From: Erysipelotrichaceae bacterium
Lineage (GTDB): Bacteria > Bacillota_I > Bacilli_A > Erysipelotrichales > Coprobacillaceae
Reading direction: 5' to 3'
Assembly: GCA_021201655.1 (NCBI GenBank)
Contig: JAJQEL010000088.1
Span: forward strand, 1-59,718
DNA: 59,718 nt
Part shown: positions 9,320 through 18,377 of the stretch, in pieces
How the letters are laid out: each line of letters opens with the position of its first letter
Position numbering within the stretch: position 1 is the stretch's first letter
The notes under the pieces: model-generated
The model's database searches: none
The model's input: the letters and a program-made list of their open reading frames with translations, nothing else
Told to the model about the DNA's origin: nothing
Program-made: the position numbers and the translations under genes

Positions 9320-9455
9320 TAAAATTAATTTCTATGCAACTTTCAAAATAAATAAATATCATACATTTCATCATCTTGTAAATAACCAGCATATAATGTA
9401 ACACGGTCATCTTCATTTTAAGAAATACATAGGAATCCTGCCGATAATAATTTCA
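9320..9455 (-). pseudogene. Small decayed reading frame of unknown family
   Basis: The minus strand reads MKLLSAGFLCIS, a TAA stop, then NEDDRVTLYAGYLQDDEMYDIYLF in the same frame before another stop. The continuity across the stop suggests a small dead gene. I do not recognise it. The remainder of 9029-9501 holds only the restriction-gene scraps and terminators listed separately. Confidence 0.3.
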
Positions 9456-9501
9456 TTAATTTTTTATACTTTACAATATATAATATTAAGAAAAAGAATT
9501 T

Positions 9502-12429
9502 TTATAAATCGATAATATTATATTTTAAATTATTTTCTTTAGCATATTTTAAGCCATAAGAATTTGGATAAACACTTAAAATAAGCTTTGGACACCCAAT
9601 AAAAGCATCATTTCCGATACTTGTAACACTACGAGGTATAACCACGCTTTCTAAATTACCACAACTTTCAAAAACTTTATCTCCTATTGTTGTCACAGAT
9701 TCGCTAATGACGATTTCTTTTAGCTTCTCACAAAAAGCAAATGCAGTAGTATCTATAGTAACAAGATTATTAGGAAGTTCAATACTTCTTAAACTATTAC
9801 AAAATGAAAAACTAGCTTCACCTAAGCATTTTAAATTCTTTGGTAAAATAACAACTACTAAGTTATCACATTTTGCAAAAGCACCCATATCTATATTAGT
9901 GATAGTATCAGGTATAGAAATGGTCTTTAAATCACTACGTTTATAAAAGACTAATTTGCCAATACTAGTTACTTTCTGTCCATTTATTTCACTAGGTATT
10001 TTATTTTCAGTAAAGCCATACTTAATTTCAACCAATGGCTCATCTGCAAAAACAGGAGATGTTTTTGTAGTTGTATTCTTTTGAGAATTATCAATAATTT
10101 GATATTTTATGTAATTTTTCTTAGCATATTCTAATGCATAGGAATGATCATATACCTGAAAAATAACATCATCACTAGCAGTAAAAGCATTATTGGCTAT
10201 ACTATTAACACTTTTTGGCATAAGCACTTTATGCAATTCGCTGCATTGTGCAAAAGCATAATCTTCAATGTTTTTAACACCTTCGCCGATAATAACCTCT
10301 TTTAAATGGAAACATTGCATAAATGCGTTTTCACCAATACTTCTAACTTTACTAGGAATAGTTATATTTTCTAAAGCGGTGCATTGAAAGAAAGTCCCTT
10401 CATGAATACATGTTATAGAATCAGGCAGGATGACTTCTTTTAGATTTTCACAACAAGCGAAAGCCATCTTACCGATATTTTTAATAGTATTAGGAATTAT
10501 TATCTTTGTTAAATCGTTATTTTTAGAATAAGCAATATCACGAAGACTTGTAGCCTTTCTTCCTTGTATCTGCTCAGGAATTTCTTTATATGTTCTAGCG
10601 CGTTGAATTTCTATGGTACCATCATCCAGGATTTGGATTAATGGATCATCTTCAGAAATATTATCCCCATTACTACAATGATATTTCAAATGATGCTTTT
10701 TGGCAAATTCGAGTGCATATGACTCTCTGTATGATTCAATGACAACCTGTTCACTGGCATAAAAAGCTGATACATGAATATATGCAACACTTTGTGGTAT
10801 AAATATAGTTTCCAATTGACTACAATAAGCAAAAGCATATTCATCTATTTCCTTAACCCCTTCACAGATAATAACTTTCTTTAAAGAAGTGCAATTGAAA
10901 AACGCACCATAACTAATCTTTTTAACATTTTTAGGAATAGTTATTTCTTTTAAACCTATACATTGGTAAAAAACTGCTTGATTTAGTTGTACTAAAGAAT
11001 CTGGTAAAGTAACACTAGTTAAATTTGAACAAGAAGAAAAAGCTGATTCACCAATATATGTAACAGTATCAGGAATCTTAATACTTGTTAGATTAGAATG
11101 ATTATAGAAAAGCTTATCACTAAGACGTGTTACTATCTTGCCATTAACTTTACTAGGAATAACAGCATCATTTCCACCAACATATGTTTTCATTTCCATT
11201 GTGCCATCATTTAAAGCAATAAACTTTGAATCCGTATAATCATGATTTTCATCATCTAAGATCTTATATTTTAATTTATTTTCTATTACATATTCCATGG
11301 CATAAGAATGATTGTACACTACAAATACAGCTTTATTGCAATCTTCAAAAGCGCCCTTGCCAATACTTGTAATACTTTTGGGCAAATAGACAGTCTCTAA
11401 TTCATAGCATAATATAAATGCCATATCCGCTATCTTTTTAACACCATCATTAATGACAACCTCTTTTAAATTCGAACAATCTTGAAAGGTAGCATATTCA
11501 ATATTTGTTATATTTTTAGGAATAGTGATCTTTTTAAGAGCAGAACATTGAAAGAAAGCCTCAGCTTTTATTTGTGTTAAATTTTCGGGTAAATTAATAT
11601 TAGTTAAATGATCACAAAAAGCAAAGGTCATCTCCCCAATACTTGTAATCGTATCAGGAATTTCGATGGATACTATCTCATTCTTTTTAAAAAATAGCTG
11701 ATCATCAAGACTTGTAACAATCTTATCATTGACCTCTCTAGGAATAGTTACATTGGTATCAGATCCATGATATGCCTTTACTTGGATTGTTCCATCACTT
11801 AAGTTTTCAAATTCAAAATCATCATATTCATCTTTAACATCATTCTTCGTACTTTGTATATTTTCGTCATTTTCATTCGTTATATTTTTAGCAACACTAT
11901 CATTTTTATGACTATCGTTATGAGAATCAAAAAATTCATAATCGAAACCATTATCTATCGCATATTCTAAAGCATAAGAATCCTTCATAACTGTAAGAAC
12001 GACATCATCACAACCTGCAAATGCCGATATATCAATATCTGTAACACTTGCAGGTATATAAATATGCTGTAAATTAGTACATGTATCAAAGGCTGAAAAG
12101 CCTATACTAGTTAAACCTTCAGGTAAAAGAATTGTGCTTAGATTTAGACATGAGCAAAAAGCTGAAAAACCAATACTCTGTAAATGGGCAGGCATTGAAA
12201 CTTCTTTTAATTGAGAACAATTATAGAAAGCATCAGCTTCTATTCTTGTTACAGTATCAGCTATATCGATTTTTTCTAACCAATCAGATTCTTCAAAGGC
12301 AGCTTCTAAAATACTAGTGACTTGATAACCATCAATATTATCAGGAATTTTCAAATAACTTGTTTGGCCAGTGTATTTCTTAATGCCTATTGTGCCATCA
12401 GCTAAAATTTTATATTGAAATTCATTCAT
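9502..12429 (-). CDS. BspA-type leucine-rich-repeat protein (five modules, no signal peptide)
   Basis: This 975-aa protein is built of LRR_5 repeats such as IPDTVTYIGESAFSSCSNL and LTSVTLPDSL. It has five modules of roughly 190 residues. Most open with a D-G-T-(I/M)-like strand (ILADGTIGIKKY, LSDGTIQVKAY, LNDGTMEMKTY, LDDGTIEIQR) and close with a YALEYAKK.LKY segment. BspA-like proteins usually bind host or bacterial surfaces, but this one has no signal peptide, membrane segment or sorting signal. It is the last gene of the minus-strand cluster that begins with the ATPase at 18157. I infer it is either exported by that machinery or works in the cytosol. The start is the ATG at 12429, behind a GAAAGGACG site. 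Confidence 0.85.
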   Translation of the reverse strand: MNEFQYKILADGTIGIKKYTGQTSYLKIPDNIDGYQVTSILEAAFEESDWLEKIDIADTVTRIEADAFYNCSQLKEVSMPAHLQSIGFSAFCSCLNLSTILLPEGLTSIGFSAFDTCTNLQHIYIPASVTDIDISAFAGCDDVVLTVMKDSYALEYAIDNGFDYEFFDSHNDSHKNDSVAKNITNENDENIQSTKNDVKDEYDDFEFENLSDGTIQVKAYHGSDTNVTIPREVNDKIVTSLDDQLFFKKNEIVSIEIPDTITSIGEMTFAFCDHLTNINLPENLTQIKAEAFFQCSALKKITIPKNITNIEYATFQDCSNLKEVVINDGVKKIADMAFILCYELETVYLPKSITSIGKGAFEDCNKAVFVVYNHSYAMEYVIENKLKYKILDDENHDYTDSKFIALNDGTMEMKTYVGGNDAVIPSKVNGKIVTRLSDKLFYNHSNLTSIKIPDTVTYIGESAFSSCSNLTSVTLPDSLVQLNQAVFYQCIGLKEITIPKNVKKISYGAFFNCTSLKKVIICEGVKEIDEYAFAYCSQLETIFIPQSVAYIHVSAFYASEQVVIESYRESYALEFAKKHHLKYHCSNGDNISEDDPLIQILDDGTIEIQRARTYKEIPEQIQGRKATSLRDIAYSKNNDLTKIIIPNTIKNIGKMAFACCENLKEVILPDSITCIHEGTFFQCTALENITIPSKVRSIGENAFMQCFHLKEVIIGEGVKNIEDYAFAQCSELHKVLMPKSVNSIANNAFTASDDVIFQVYDHSYALEYAKKNYIKYQIIDNSQKNTTTKTSPVFADEPLVEIKYGFTENKIPSEINGQKVTSIGKLVFYKRSDLKTISIPDTITNIDMGAFAKCDNLVVVILPKNLKCLGEASFSFCNSLRSIELPNNLVTIDTTAFAFCEKLKEIVISESVTTIGDKVFESCGNLESVVIPRSVTSIGNDAFIGCPKLILSVYPNSYGLKYAKENNLKYNIIDL

Positions 12430-12464
12430 AACAAATTCGTCCTTTCTATCATTAAGAAGTTATT

Positions 12465-12992
12465 CTATTCAAAAAACTTTTTATTATTCACAGGTTTTTT
12501 ATTAATATCTTCATATATATTTTCTTTAACTTTTAATGATTGATCTAATGCTTGTAAAATAGATTCTCTAAAACTTGCAAAATATGAATTGTTTTTTATA
12601 TTTAAAGCATATTCTTTTACTTTATCATAATCTATATTTCTCTCAGGTGTAAATAATGTTAATATCGTTATATGTAAGGTTTTACCATATATTTCATATG
12701 TAAATAATATCGTTGTGTATTGATATGCTTTATTAGTAAAACCGAAACACATACATTCCTTGTAAAGGGTATTATCATTATTAATAGCTTTAGCTGGCTT
12801 TTTCATATACCAAACTTCACCATTATAATTGATAACCATTTCTCTTAGTTTATCATAAATAAGCTCAGCATTAACATTTTGATTTCGATTTAAAGGATAA
12901 TCCTTTGTCCATGTATTTCTTAGCAATGAATAACGTAAATCACGATTTTCAAAAGATAATTGTCTAAAGAATAAATCAAGCTTTTTTTTCAT
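12465..12992 (-). CDS. Unknown protein, possibly the C-terminal part of the upstream gene
   Basis: The start is set at MKKKLDLFFRQLSFENRDL (12992), giving 175 aa. The frame stays open upstream but there lies out of frame within the preceding gene. The ATG overlaps the end of the 391-aa frame by 17 bases and has no clear ribosome binding site. Removing one A from the A8 tract at 12982-12989 would instead read ...DWNEKKLDLFFRQLSF as a continuous protein of about 565 residues. I recognise no family. It has mixed alpha/beta character, aromatic residues (VWYMKKPAK) and no signal peptide. It lies in the toxin/ATPase cluster, directly before the LRR gene. Confidence 0.55.
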   Translation of the reverse strand: MKKKLDLFFRQLSFENRDLRYSLLRNTWTKDYPLNRNQNVNAELIYDKLREMVINYNGEVWYMKKPAKAINNDNTLYKECMCFGFTNKAYQYTTILFTYEIYGKTLHITILTLFTPERNIDYDKVKEYALNIKNNSYFASFRESILQALDQSLKVKENIYEDINKKPVNNKKFFE

Positions 12993-14151
12993 TCCAATCA
13001 ACAGCAGACCTATCAAAATAGAAATAATAATCATGTGGTACCTTGTAGACATCCATTGGTGTTGTTCCACCACTTTCTAAAAAATTTAGTCTTTTCTCTT
13101 CATAAGATGTTAATACAATACCCATCTTAACCATTTTACGTAAAACGTCTCGTTCAAGATTATATAATTTAAGCCATGCAAATCCAGATGCCAAGCCATG
13201 GCATTGATTATCAAATCCCTGACTATGCATTTCGTCTATCCATTGACTTATAAAATTCCATTCGAGCTTAATAACATTTTCTCCACCCATTTGATTCTTT
13301 ATATAACAATCAGCTATAAGCGTTTCTACGTTCATGCCTATTTTACGATGAGAAAAATCTGGGTAACTAAATTTGTAATAATAAAAATCAATATTTTGAG
13401 TGATTTCTTCAGGCTCTTTAAAATTAACATATTTCATATATGTTTCTTTGACTTGATTATATTTAGCAGAATTAGGTTGTTTCTTAGCGTAATACCACAA
13501 ACATTCGGCTATTTGATATATTAAATCAGGTGTATAAAAACTAGACATTTTAGTAATAGAAATATCTGGCTTTTTTGATTCTTCTAGTCTATTAAGAACA
13601 CTATTATAAATCTCATCGATTTTTGAATCGTAATTTTTTAAAACCTGAACATCATCAAAAATAAGGGAAAAATGGCCATAACTTTCTTGTTTGATATATA
13701 TAAAAGGCTCAATGCATTGATTATAGTATTTTGTTAAAGAATTGATAGATTCATCATATCTTTTATTATTATAACAAATCCATTTATAAAGTTTTAAAGC
13801 ATATACAGAATTCTTAGTATGATATGTCCCAGGATCCTCTACTAAATGCTTGAAAACGAGATTATATAATTGAATTTTATAATGTTCAACTATTTCATTA
13901 TATTTTTCATCATATTGTTGTTTATCCCTATCAGTTAATTTAACCAATCTTTCGCGACGATCCACAATGATAGGATATTTTCTACATTCTTCTAAATATG
14001 AGAGATTACCGTCTTCGAAAAAATTCTCAAGCTGGTAATAATAGTTTTCAAGCTCTTTGAAAGCATTACTTAAACTTCCTTCCCATCTGTTAAATGCCCC
14101 TTTTTTTGCCTCTACGATATCTGTATCTGAACTAGTTGTAAAAAACCCCAT
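12976..14151 (-). CDS. Unknown 391-aa protein of the ATPase/toxin cluster
   Basis: I do not recognise the family. The sequence is alpha-helical, rich in Tyr and charged residues, with segments such as LIYQIAECLWYYAKKQPNS that suggest a TPR-like solenoid, and a C-terminal part with HDYYFYFDRSAVDW. It has no signal peptide or transmembrane helix. Its start (14151) follows a TAGGGAGATGATA site, about 45 bases after the immunity-like gene. It stops at 12976 right after an A8 run, with the next frame starting inside it, which suggests either translational coupling or a one-base lesion. By position it could be a chaperone, adaptor or structural part for the neighbouring toxin and LRR protein; that is inference. 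Confidence 0.6.
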   Translation of the reverse strand: MGFFTTSSDTDIVEAKKGAFNRWEGSLSNAFKELENYYYQLENFFEDGNLSYLEECRKYPIIVDRRERLVKLTDRDKQQYDEKYNEIVEHYKIQLYNLVFKHLVEDPGTYHTKNSVYALKLYKWICYNNKRYDESINSLTKYYNQCIEPFIYIKQESYGHFSLIFDDVQVLKNYDSKIDEIYNSVLNRLEESKKPDISITKMSSFYTPDLIYQIAECLWYYAKKQPNSAKYNQVKETYMKYVNFKEPEEITQNIDFYYYKFSYPDFSHRKIGMNVETLIADCYIKNQMGGENVIKLEWNFISQWIDEMHSQGFDNQCHGLASGFAWLKLYNLERDVLRKMVKMGIVLTSYEEKRLNFLESGGTTPMDVYKVPHDYYFYFDRSAVDWNEKKA

Positions 14152-14197
14152 ATATTATCATCTCCCTAGCTATATTTTTTAATCTTCAAAAATTCTT

Positions 14198-14368
14198 TCA
14201 TACTATTAAATCTTCTATTTTAATCTTTTTATCAACAGATTCTTTTAAAGCAGCAATATATTCCTGTTGATTACAAGAAAAATCTGTTATTTTTGGAATA
14301 TAGTCAAATAACTCATAATATTGTTTATTATAAGGTTTAATAAATGCTGCAAATTCTTTATTTGTCAT
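14198..14368 (-). CDS. Small immunity-like protein paired with the HEFGH toxin
   Basis: This 56-aa gene starts at the ATG 14368, overlapping the end of the restored toxin frame (stop at 14358) and so translationally coupled to it. The product begins MTNKEFAAFIKPY and contains FDYIPK and QQEYIAALKESV. The 70-aa protein behind the second HExxH gene (43522-43734) has FDYYPN and QIEYAKELEKCV at the same spacing. So two related small proteins each follow a related metallopeptidase gene. This arrangement is typical of toxin-immunity pairs. The function is inferred from position and similarity only. Confidence 0.6.
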   Translation of the reverse strand: MTNKEFAAFIKPYNKQYYELFDYIPKITDFSCNQQEYIAALKESVDKKIKIEDLIV

Positions 14369-15067
14369 GTTTATCACCTATTATTTTTAAAAATCTTGTT
14401 GTTGTATTAGGAAACCAGCGATTGATAAAGCTTATAGCTTCCGTATCATTTTCACTATATATACCCATTAAATTCGCAAAAACCTCTAAATTAAGAGCCT
14501 TGCTAGAACTTATCCAATAATCATTATTATGACCATAAAAAGGATTGCCTTCAAAATAGTAAATATCTTTTAGTTGTTCATCATTTAAAACATACCTGAT
14601 AAAATATCAGAAACATATCGATTATCAATGACTGTTGGATTCTTAAGATCACTTAGCATATTTTGATAGTTTTCTAGACCACTTTCACTATTAAAATCAA
14701 ACCATTGCTTATCATCATTTAAGGCATATTCAAAATTTTCACTAAGCGAAACGTCACCTAATTCATCATCAATATAATGTCCAAATTCATGATGAAAACT
14801 CATAGCATATTCATCATTGTCTTTTAGATCATTCATATAAATGGTATGATTTTCATGTGAATAGTATGAATTTTTCGTCATCTTACGACCTTTGCTGTCA
14901 AGTGTTATGGGTGACATATCAACATGGCAATGGCTGCCATATTCATGTATTAGTGATTTAATATTATCACTGGCTTTATCATAGCTTTCATAAACACTAT
15001 GGCGACGCTTTTCAGGTATAAATTTAAAATTATTAATCGATATTTCTTTAATAGGTATATCTTCATT
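14358..15067 (-). pseudogene. HEFGH metallopeptidase toxin domain, broken (stop and frameshift)
   Basis: The frame is open from directly after the TGA at 15068-15070 and in the same frame as the coiled-coil gene: fifty codons, then MSPITLDSKG onward. The zinc motif HEFGH is at 14777-14791 (FHHEFGHYIDDELG). The frame ends at TAA 14585, but adding one T to the T4 tract (14587-14590) continues it as GMFLNDEQLKDIYYF to a stop at 14358. The continuation carries LEVFANLMG, the likely third zinc ligand region, and RWFPNTTTRF. Both match the intact homologue at 42755-43525. As sequenced, it needs readthrough and a frame correction to be active, so it is probably dead. Confidence 0.75.
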
Positions 15068-15553
15068 TCAAATATTTTGTAACTCGCTAGAAAGATCCAT
15101 TAATTCTTTTTCAACATCATTGAGTTCCAGGTTGGTTTCATCCAACTTTTCATGGTTTTCGTCTAATTCTGTCATAGCACCATCTAATTTATCGCCAATA
15201 CCAAATTTGTCCAAAATACCTTTTGTTGACTCAAGTTTTGATTTTTGCTCATCATTTTCTATTAAATTATCATCAACTTCTTGTTTCATATCTTCTATTT
15301 GTTCGAGATCATTATTCATTTCTGATGATATTTCTTTGGCTTTTTCACTATTTTCTTCAATGGCCTCATTGATAAATTCCATCACGAGACGTTGTGTTTC
15401 TTCATCAAGCTCTGATCCTTGGATGTCTGTTCCAGCATTTAATAAAGCTTGCTTGCTTTCTTTGGCTTTTTCTAATTCTTCTTGTTTACCTTCAAGGTTT
15501 CCTTTAACATCACTTATTTTCTTTTTTGTATCTTCTAAATTAAATTTTCCCAT
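15068..15553 (-). CDS. Coiled-coil protein, probable N-terminal trafficking domain of the toxin
   Basis: This acidic 161-aa protein is almost wholly helical with heptad-like spacing (NLEGKQEELEKAKESKQ, LDENHEKLDETNLELNDVEK) and a Gly-containing break near GILDKFGIGDKL. It starts 15 bases after the ATPase gene, with an AGGAG site. The codons after its TGA stop continue in frame into the metallopeptidase domain. I therefore infer one original protein with a coiled-coil pre-toxin domain and a C-terminal HEFGH toxin, like LXG or WXG-type polymorphic toxins in plan. It lacks an LXG or WXG motif that I could name. It may instead be a separate, intact partner or chaperone. Confidence 0.65.
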   Translation of the reverse strand: MGKFNLEDTKKKISDVKGNLEGKQEELEKAKESKQALLNAGTDIQGSELDEETQRLVMEFINEAIEENSEKAKEISSEMNNDLEQIEDMKQEVDDNLIENDEQKSKLESTKGILDKFGIGDKLDGAMTELDENHEKLDETNLELNDVEKELMDLSSELQNI

Positions 15554-15568
15554 TATTTTTTCTCCTGT

Positions 15569-18157
15569 TTATACTTTATAATATTTATAGACAATTTTAT
15601 TTAACTCTTTTGTGAGTAAATCACTTTTTTCATTAATTATATTTGTTAGAGCATCAATTCTCTTTCTACTAACATATCTTCTAGAAATTTGTGAGCATTC
15701 TGATAAATATTGATTTTCTAACATTTTTATAAACTTTATCTGTTCGCCATATGATTTTAAAAGATTATCAAAATCTGCTTTTTTAATTTTGGTAAAATCA
15801 TATTTCTTTAAGCCGCGAATCAATTCAACATTTTTCATTAATAATTCATTATATCGCTCTTTGATATTTTCAAATTTTCTAACTTCTTCACGACGACATA
15901 AATCAACAAAGCCAGGTTTTCGCATCATATAACGATATAATTCATCATCTGATGGTGTACTTATACCATGCTCTTCTACTAAACTGACACGCATTTCAAA
16001 TGGCCTTAATAGTTTTTCGTAGGATAATAGGGCCTGACCACTCATATAAGTTGCCATATTTTCCATCTGCAGGCCACTTGCAGACATGGTACTACCAACT
16101 AATTCACGATCATCTACAGCTGTTAAACGATGAACCAATTTGATATTGGTGTTTTTAATGACTTCTGGAGCCATCGCCGTTGGTAATTGATCAGCAATGA
16201 TAATGCCTTCTCTTAATGCTCTCACTTCAGCAAGCATTTTAACAATAAAGGCAGTGGCTGCAATCTTTGGATTGGAATCCATACCATCTTCAACTGTTGC
16301 CTTTGGAGCTATGAGATTATGTGCTTCTTCAATAAATATAACATGTCTGACAACTTTATCTGGATCAGCTAATGGATTGACTTTAATGGTTTCTCTTATC
16401 AATGTACATAACAATAAAGTAACAAAGTTAGCGGGACCTTCTCCTAGTGCTTCTAATTCAATAATGATAGGATAATTAAGCCATTCTTCAGGTGATAGCA
16501 TGGATTTTTTTACATCAAATATTTCTTTCATTTCACGTCTTAATAAGCTACCAATACGCATTTCCAGGACAGATCTAATGTTTCCTTTGATTTCACTATC
16601 ATAATTGGTTGTTAGTAATTCTTTTTCAAATTGTGTATATAATTCAGATAATATAGGATATTCCTTTTCTCCTGTATTAACATCCTTAACATTCCAGCCA
16701 TGAGCCTCATAGATTGCTTGAATAGCTCTATCTAAGATAAATGGTGCTGGTGGCGCAATCGGGAATGCTCCTTCAAATACTGTACATAGCTTAGAAATAT
16801 GTTCAGATAATGTTAAGCCAATTGGAAATTCAAAAGGGTTTATTCGTAAAGGAAATTTTGTATTTGCGGAAGGTGAGAATATCAATAATTCAGGAATATC
16901 AAATAGAGCGAGTTCGCGATATTCTCTTTTAGCTGGTTCAAAAACTAAAAACGGAATATGAATTTCTCTTTTATTACCATTATTATCAACTCTTTGATAA
17001 TGCCATAAGCTATTCGCTAAATGTAGCATTGTATTGGTTTTTCCTGAGCCTGGGACACCACATACAAACATATGCTTAGGAAAAACCTTTTCATCAATCA
17101 CAACATCATATCCTAAGGTATCTTTACCTAAAACAATGCCGTTTTTATCCAAGACTGCAGAGGTTTCTTTGGGTAACTCTATATTTTCACCATCATATAA
17201 GGCTGGTAAGCGGGAAAAAGCAGCAATTTCTTCAGCAGTATATGTTGATGTCCATTTTTTTAAAGAATTTGGAGAACCATCAACAGTAAAAGTAAATTGA
17301 CGATTATTTATATCTGATAAAACAGATATATAACCTTTATCTATTTGGGTTGAATATTTTCCTGTGGTTAATGATTCAGTGGCTACACTATCTAAAAGGA
17401 TTTCTGTATATTGAGGATTATCAGAGAAAGTCCACATACGTCCTCTAAATACAACTGATGAATCAACCTTTTTAATCCATTCTTCATATTGTTTTAAGGT
17501 TTCATCAGCATTAGGATCTTTCTTATTTTCCTGATAACGTGATAAATCACTGAGACCTTTTTCTTTATAATTGATATTTCTTAAATATTTCAATGGGTTT
17601 TCAAAGCTTGCGTGGATTTCTTCATCTAAGTCTTTTTCAGCATATAAGTCAACTCTATAACAGCATCTCTCGTTAAAAGATTCCATAATATTAAACATAT
17701 TAAATAATCGTGCGTCTTCATTTACTTCCCAGTTAGGGACAACATAAAATAGTTTTTCTTCATCATTGATAACAGCCTGTAATTCTCTTTCATACTTAAA
17801 AAGTATAGCTGAAGAATTATATTGATTAGTAAAGCAAGCATTATCATCAATCTCTGACATAAAATAATAACGATTTAAACTAGAAGCAAGAACAACTTTT
17901 TTGATGATATCAATATAACTACTATGATTATCTATATTCGAAAAAGTCAAAAAGATCTTTAATCGTTGTCCTGCCAATTCTGTTGGCTCATACATAAAAA
18001 ATATATGAATACCAATATTTCCTAATAAAGCTATTTTTTGTAAAGACTTTATAAATTGTGTTTGTGATTCTAAAAGTCCATCAATACCCGATTCGGCAAA
18101 AACTTGATACTTACTCAATGTCAAATCTGGTATCTTATCAATTTGATATATCAGCAT
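15569..18157 (-). CDS. HerA/FtsK-superfamily pumping ATPase (DUF87-like)
   Basis: The start is set at MLIYQIDKIPDL (18157), behind GGGAGGAGATTTC, giving 862 aa. Residues 1-350 form an unknown N-terminal region. Walker A is GVPGSGKT (367-374) and Walker B is VIFIEEAHN (about 606-614), followed by a QLPTAM motif and an arginine-rich helical tail. This is the pattern of HerA/VirB4-like hexameric motors that pump DNA or protein. It is neither EssC (no FHA or tandem FtsK domains) nor a NurA partner. It is first in the minus-strand cluster, 15 bases ahead of the coiled-coil/toxin gene. I infer that it drives export of the toxin or the LRR protein; a role in defence against DNA is the alternative. 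Confidence 0.8.
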   Translation of the reverse strand: MLIYQIDKIPDLTLSKYQVFAESGIDGLLESQTQFIKSLQKIALLGNIGIHIFFMYEPTELAGQRLKIFLTFSNIDNHSSYIDIIKKVVLASSLNRYYFMSEIDDNACFTNQYNSSAILFKYERELQAVINDEEKLFYVVPNWEVNEDARLFNMFNIMESFNERCCYRVDLYAEKDLDEEIHASFENPLKYLRNINYKEKGLSDLSRYQENKKDPNADETLKQYEEWIKKVDSSVVFRGRMWTFSDNPQYTEILLDSVATESLTTGKYSTQIDKGYISVLSDINNRQFTFTVDGSPNSLKKWTSTYTAEEIAAFSRLPALYDGENIELPKETSAVLDKNGIVLGKDTLGYDVVIDEKVFPKHMFVCGVPGSGKTNTMLHLANSLWHYQRVDNNGNKREIHIPFLVFEPAKREYRELALFDIPELLIFSPSANTKFPLRINPFEFPIGLTLSEHISKLCTVFEGAFPIAPPAPFILDRAIQAIYEAHGWNVKDVNTGEKEYPILSELYTQFEKELLTTNYDSEIKGNIRSVLEMRIGSLLRREMKEIFDVKKSMLSPEEWLNYPIIIELEALGEGPANFVTLLLCTLIRETIKVNPLADPDKVVRHVIFIEEAHNLIAPKATVEDGMDSNPKIAATAFIVKMLAEVRALREGIIIADQLPTAMAPEVIKNTNIKLVHRLTAVDDRELVGSTMSASGLQMENMATYMSGQALLSYEKLLRPFEMRVSLVEEHGISTPSDDELYRYMMRKPGFVDLCRREEVRKFENIKERYNELLMKNVELIRGLKKYDFTKIKKADFDNLLKSYGEQIKFIKMLENQYLSECSQISRRYVSRKRIDALTNIINEKSDLLTKELNKIVYKYYKV

Positions 18158-18349
18158 GAAATCTCCTCCCATTCCTTTTATTTTGATTATACACCATAAT
18201 TAAGATAAATGTGTTAAGAAAGTGAACAAAAATTATATTAAGTTTTATCTCAAAAAGTCATATCAATCAATGAACTCAAAAATACAGCACATACTTTCTT
18301 TGCTTCTAAAGAAGTATGGAAAACAATAAATATTAATTTTATAAAGCTT

Positions 18350-18377
18350 AAAGGACATAATGTTGATTATGCCCTTT
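18350..18377 (-). terminator. Probable terminator of the HAD-like gene
   Basis: AAAGGACATAAT (18350-18361) pairs with ATTATGCCCTTT (18366-18377), with one mismatch, at the stop codon of the minus-strand gene. The following T tract on the minus strand is weak. Confidence 0.45.

Noticed and set aside
12976-12992. Programmed -1 frameshift on a slippery A AAA AAG site
   Set aside because: The downstream frame is +1 relative to the upstream one, so the dnaX-type -1 slip would not join them.
14358-18157. Type VII (Ess/Yuk) secretion locus
   Set aside because: The ATPase has no FHA or tandem FtsK domains, and no WXG100, EsaA, EssA or EssB gene is present, so a plain type VII call is not supported.
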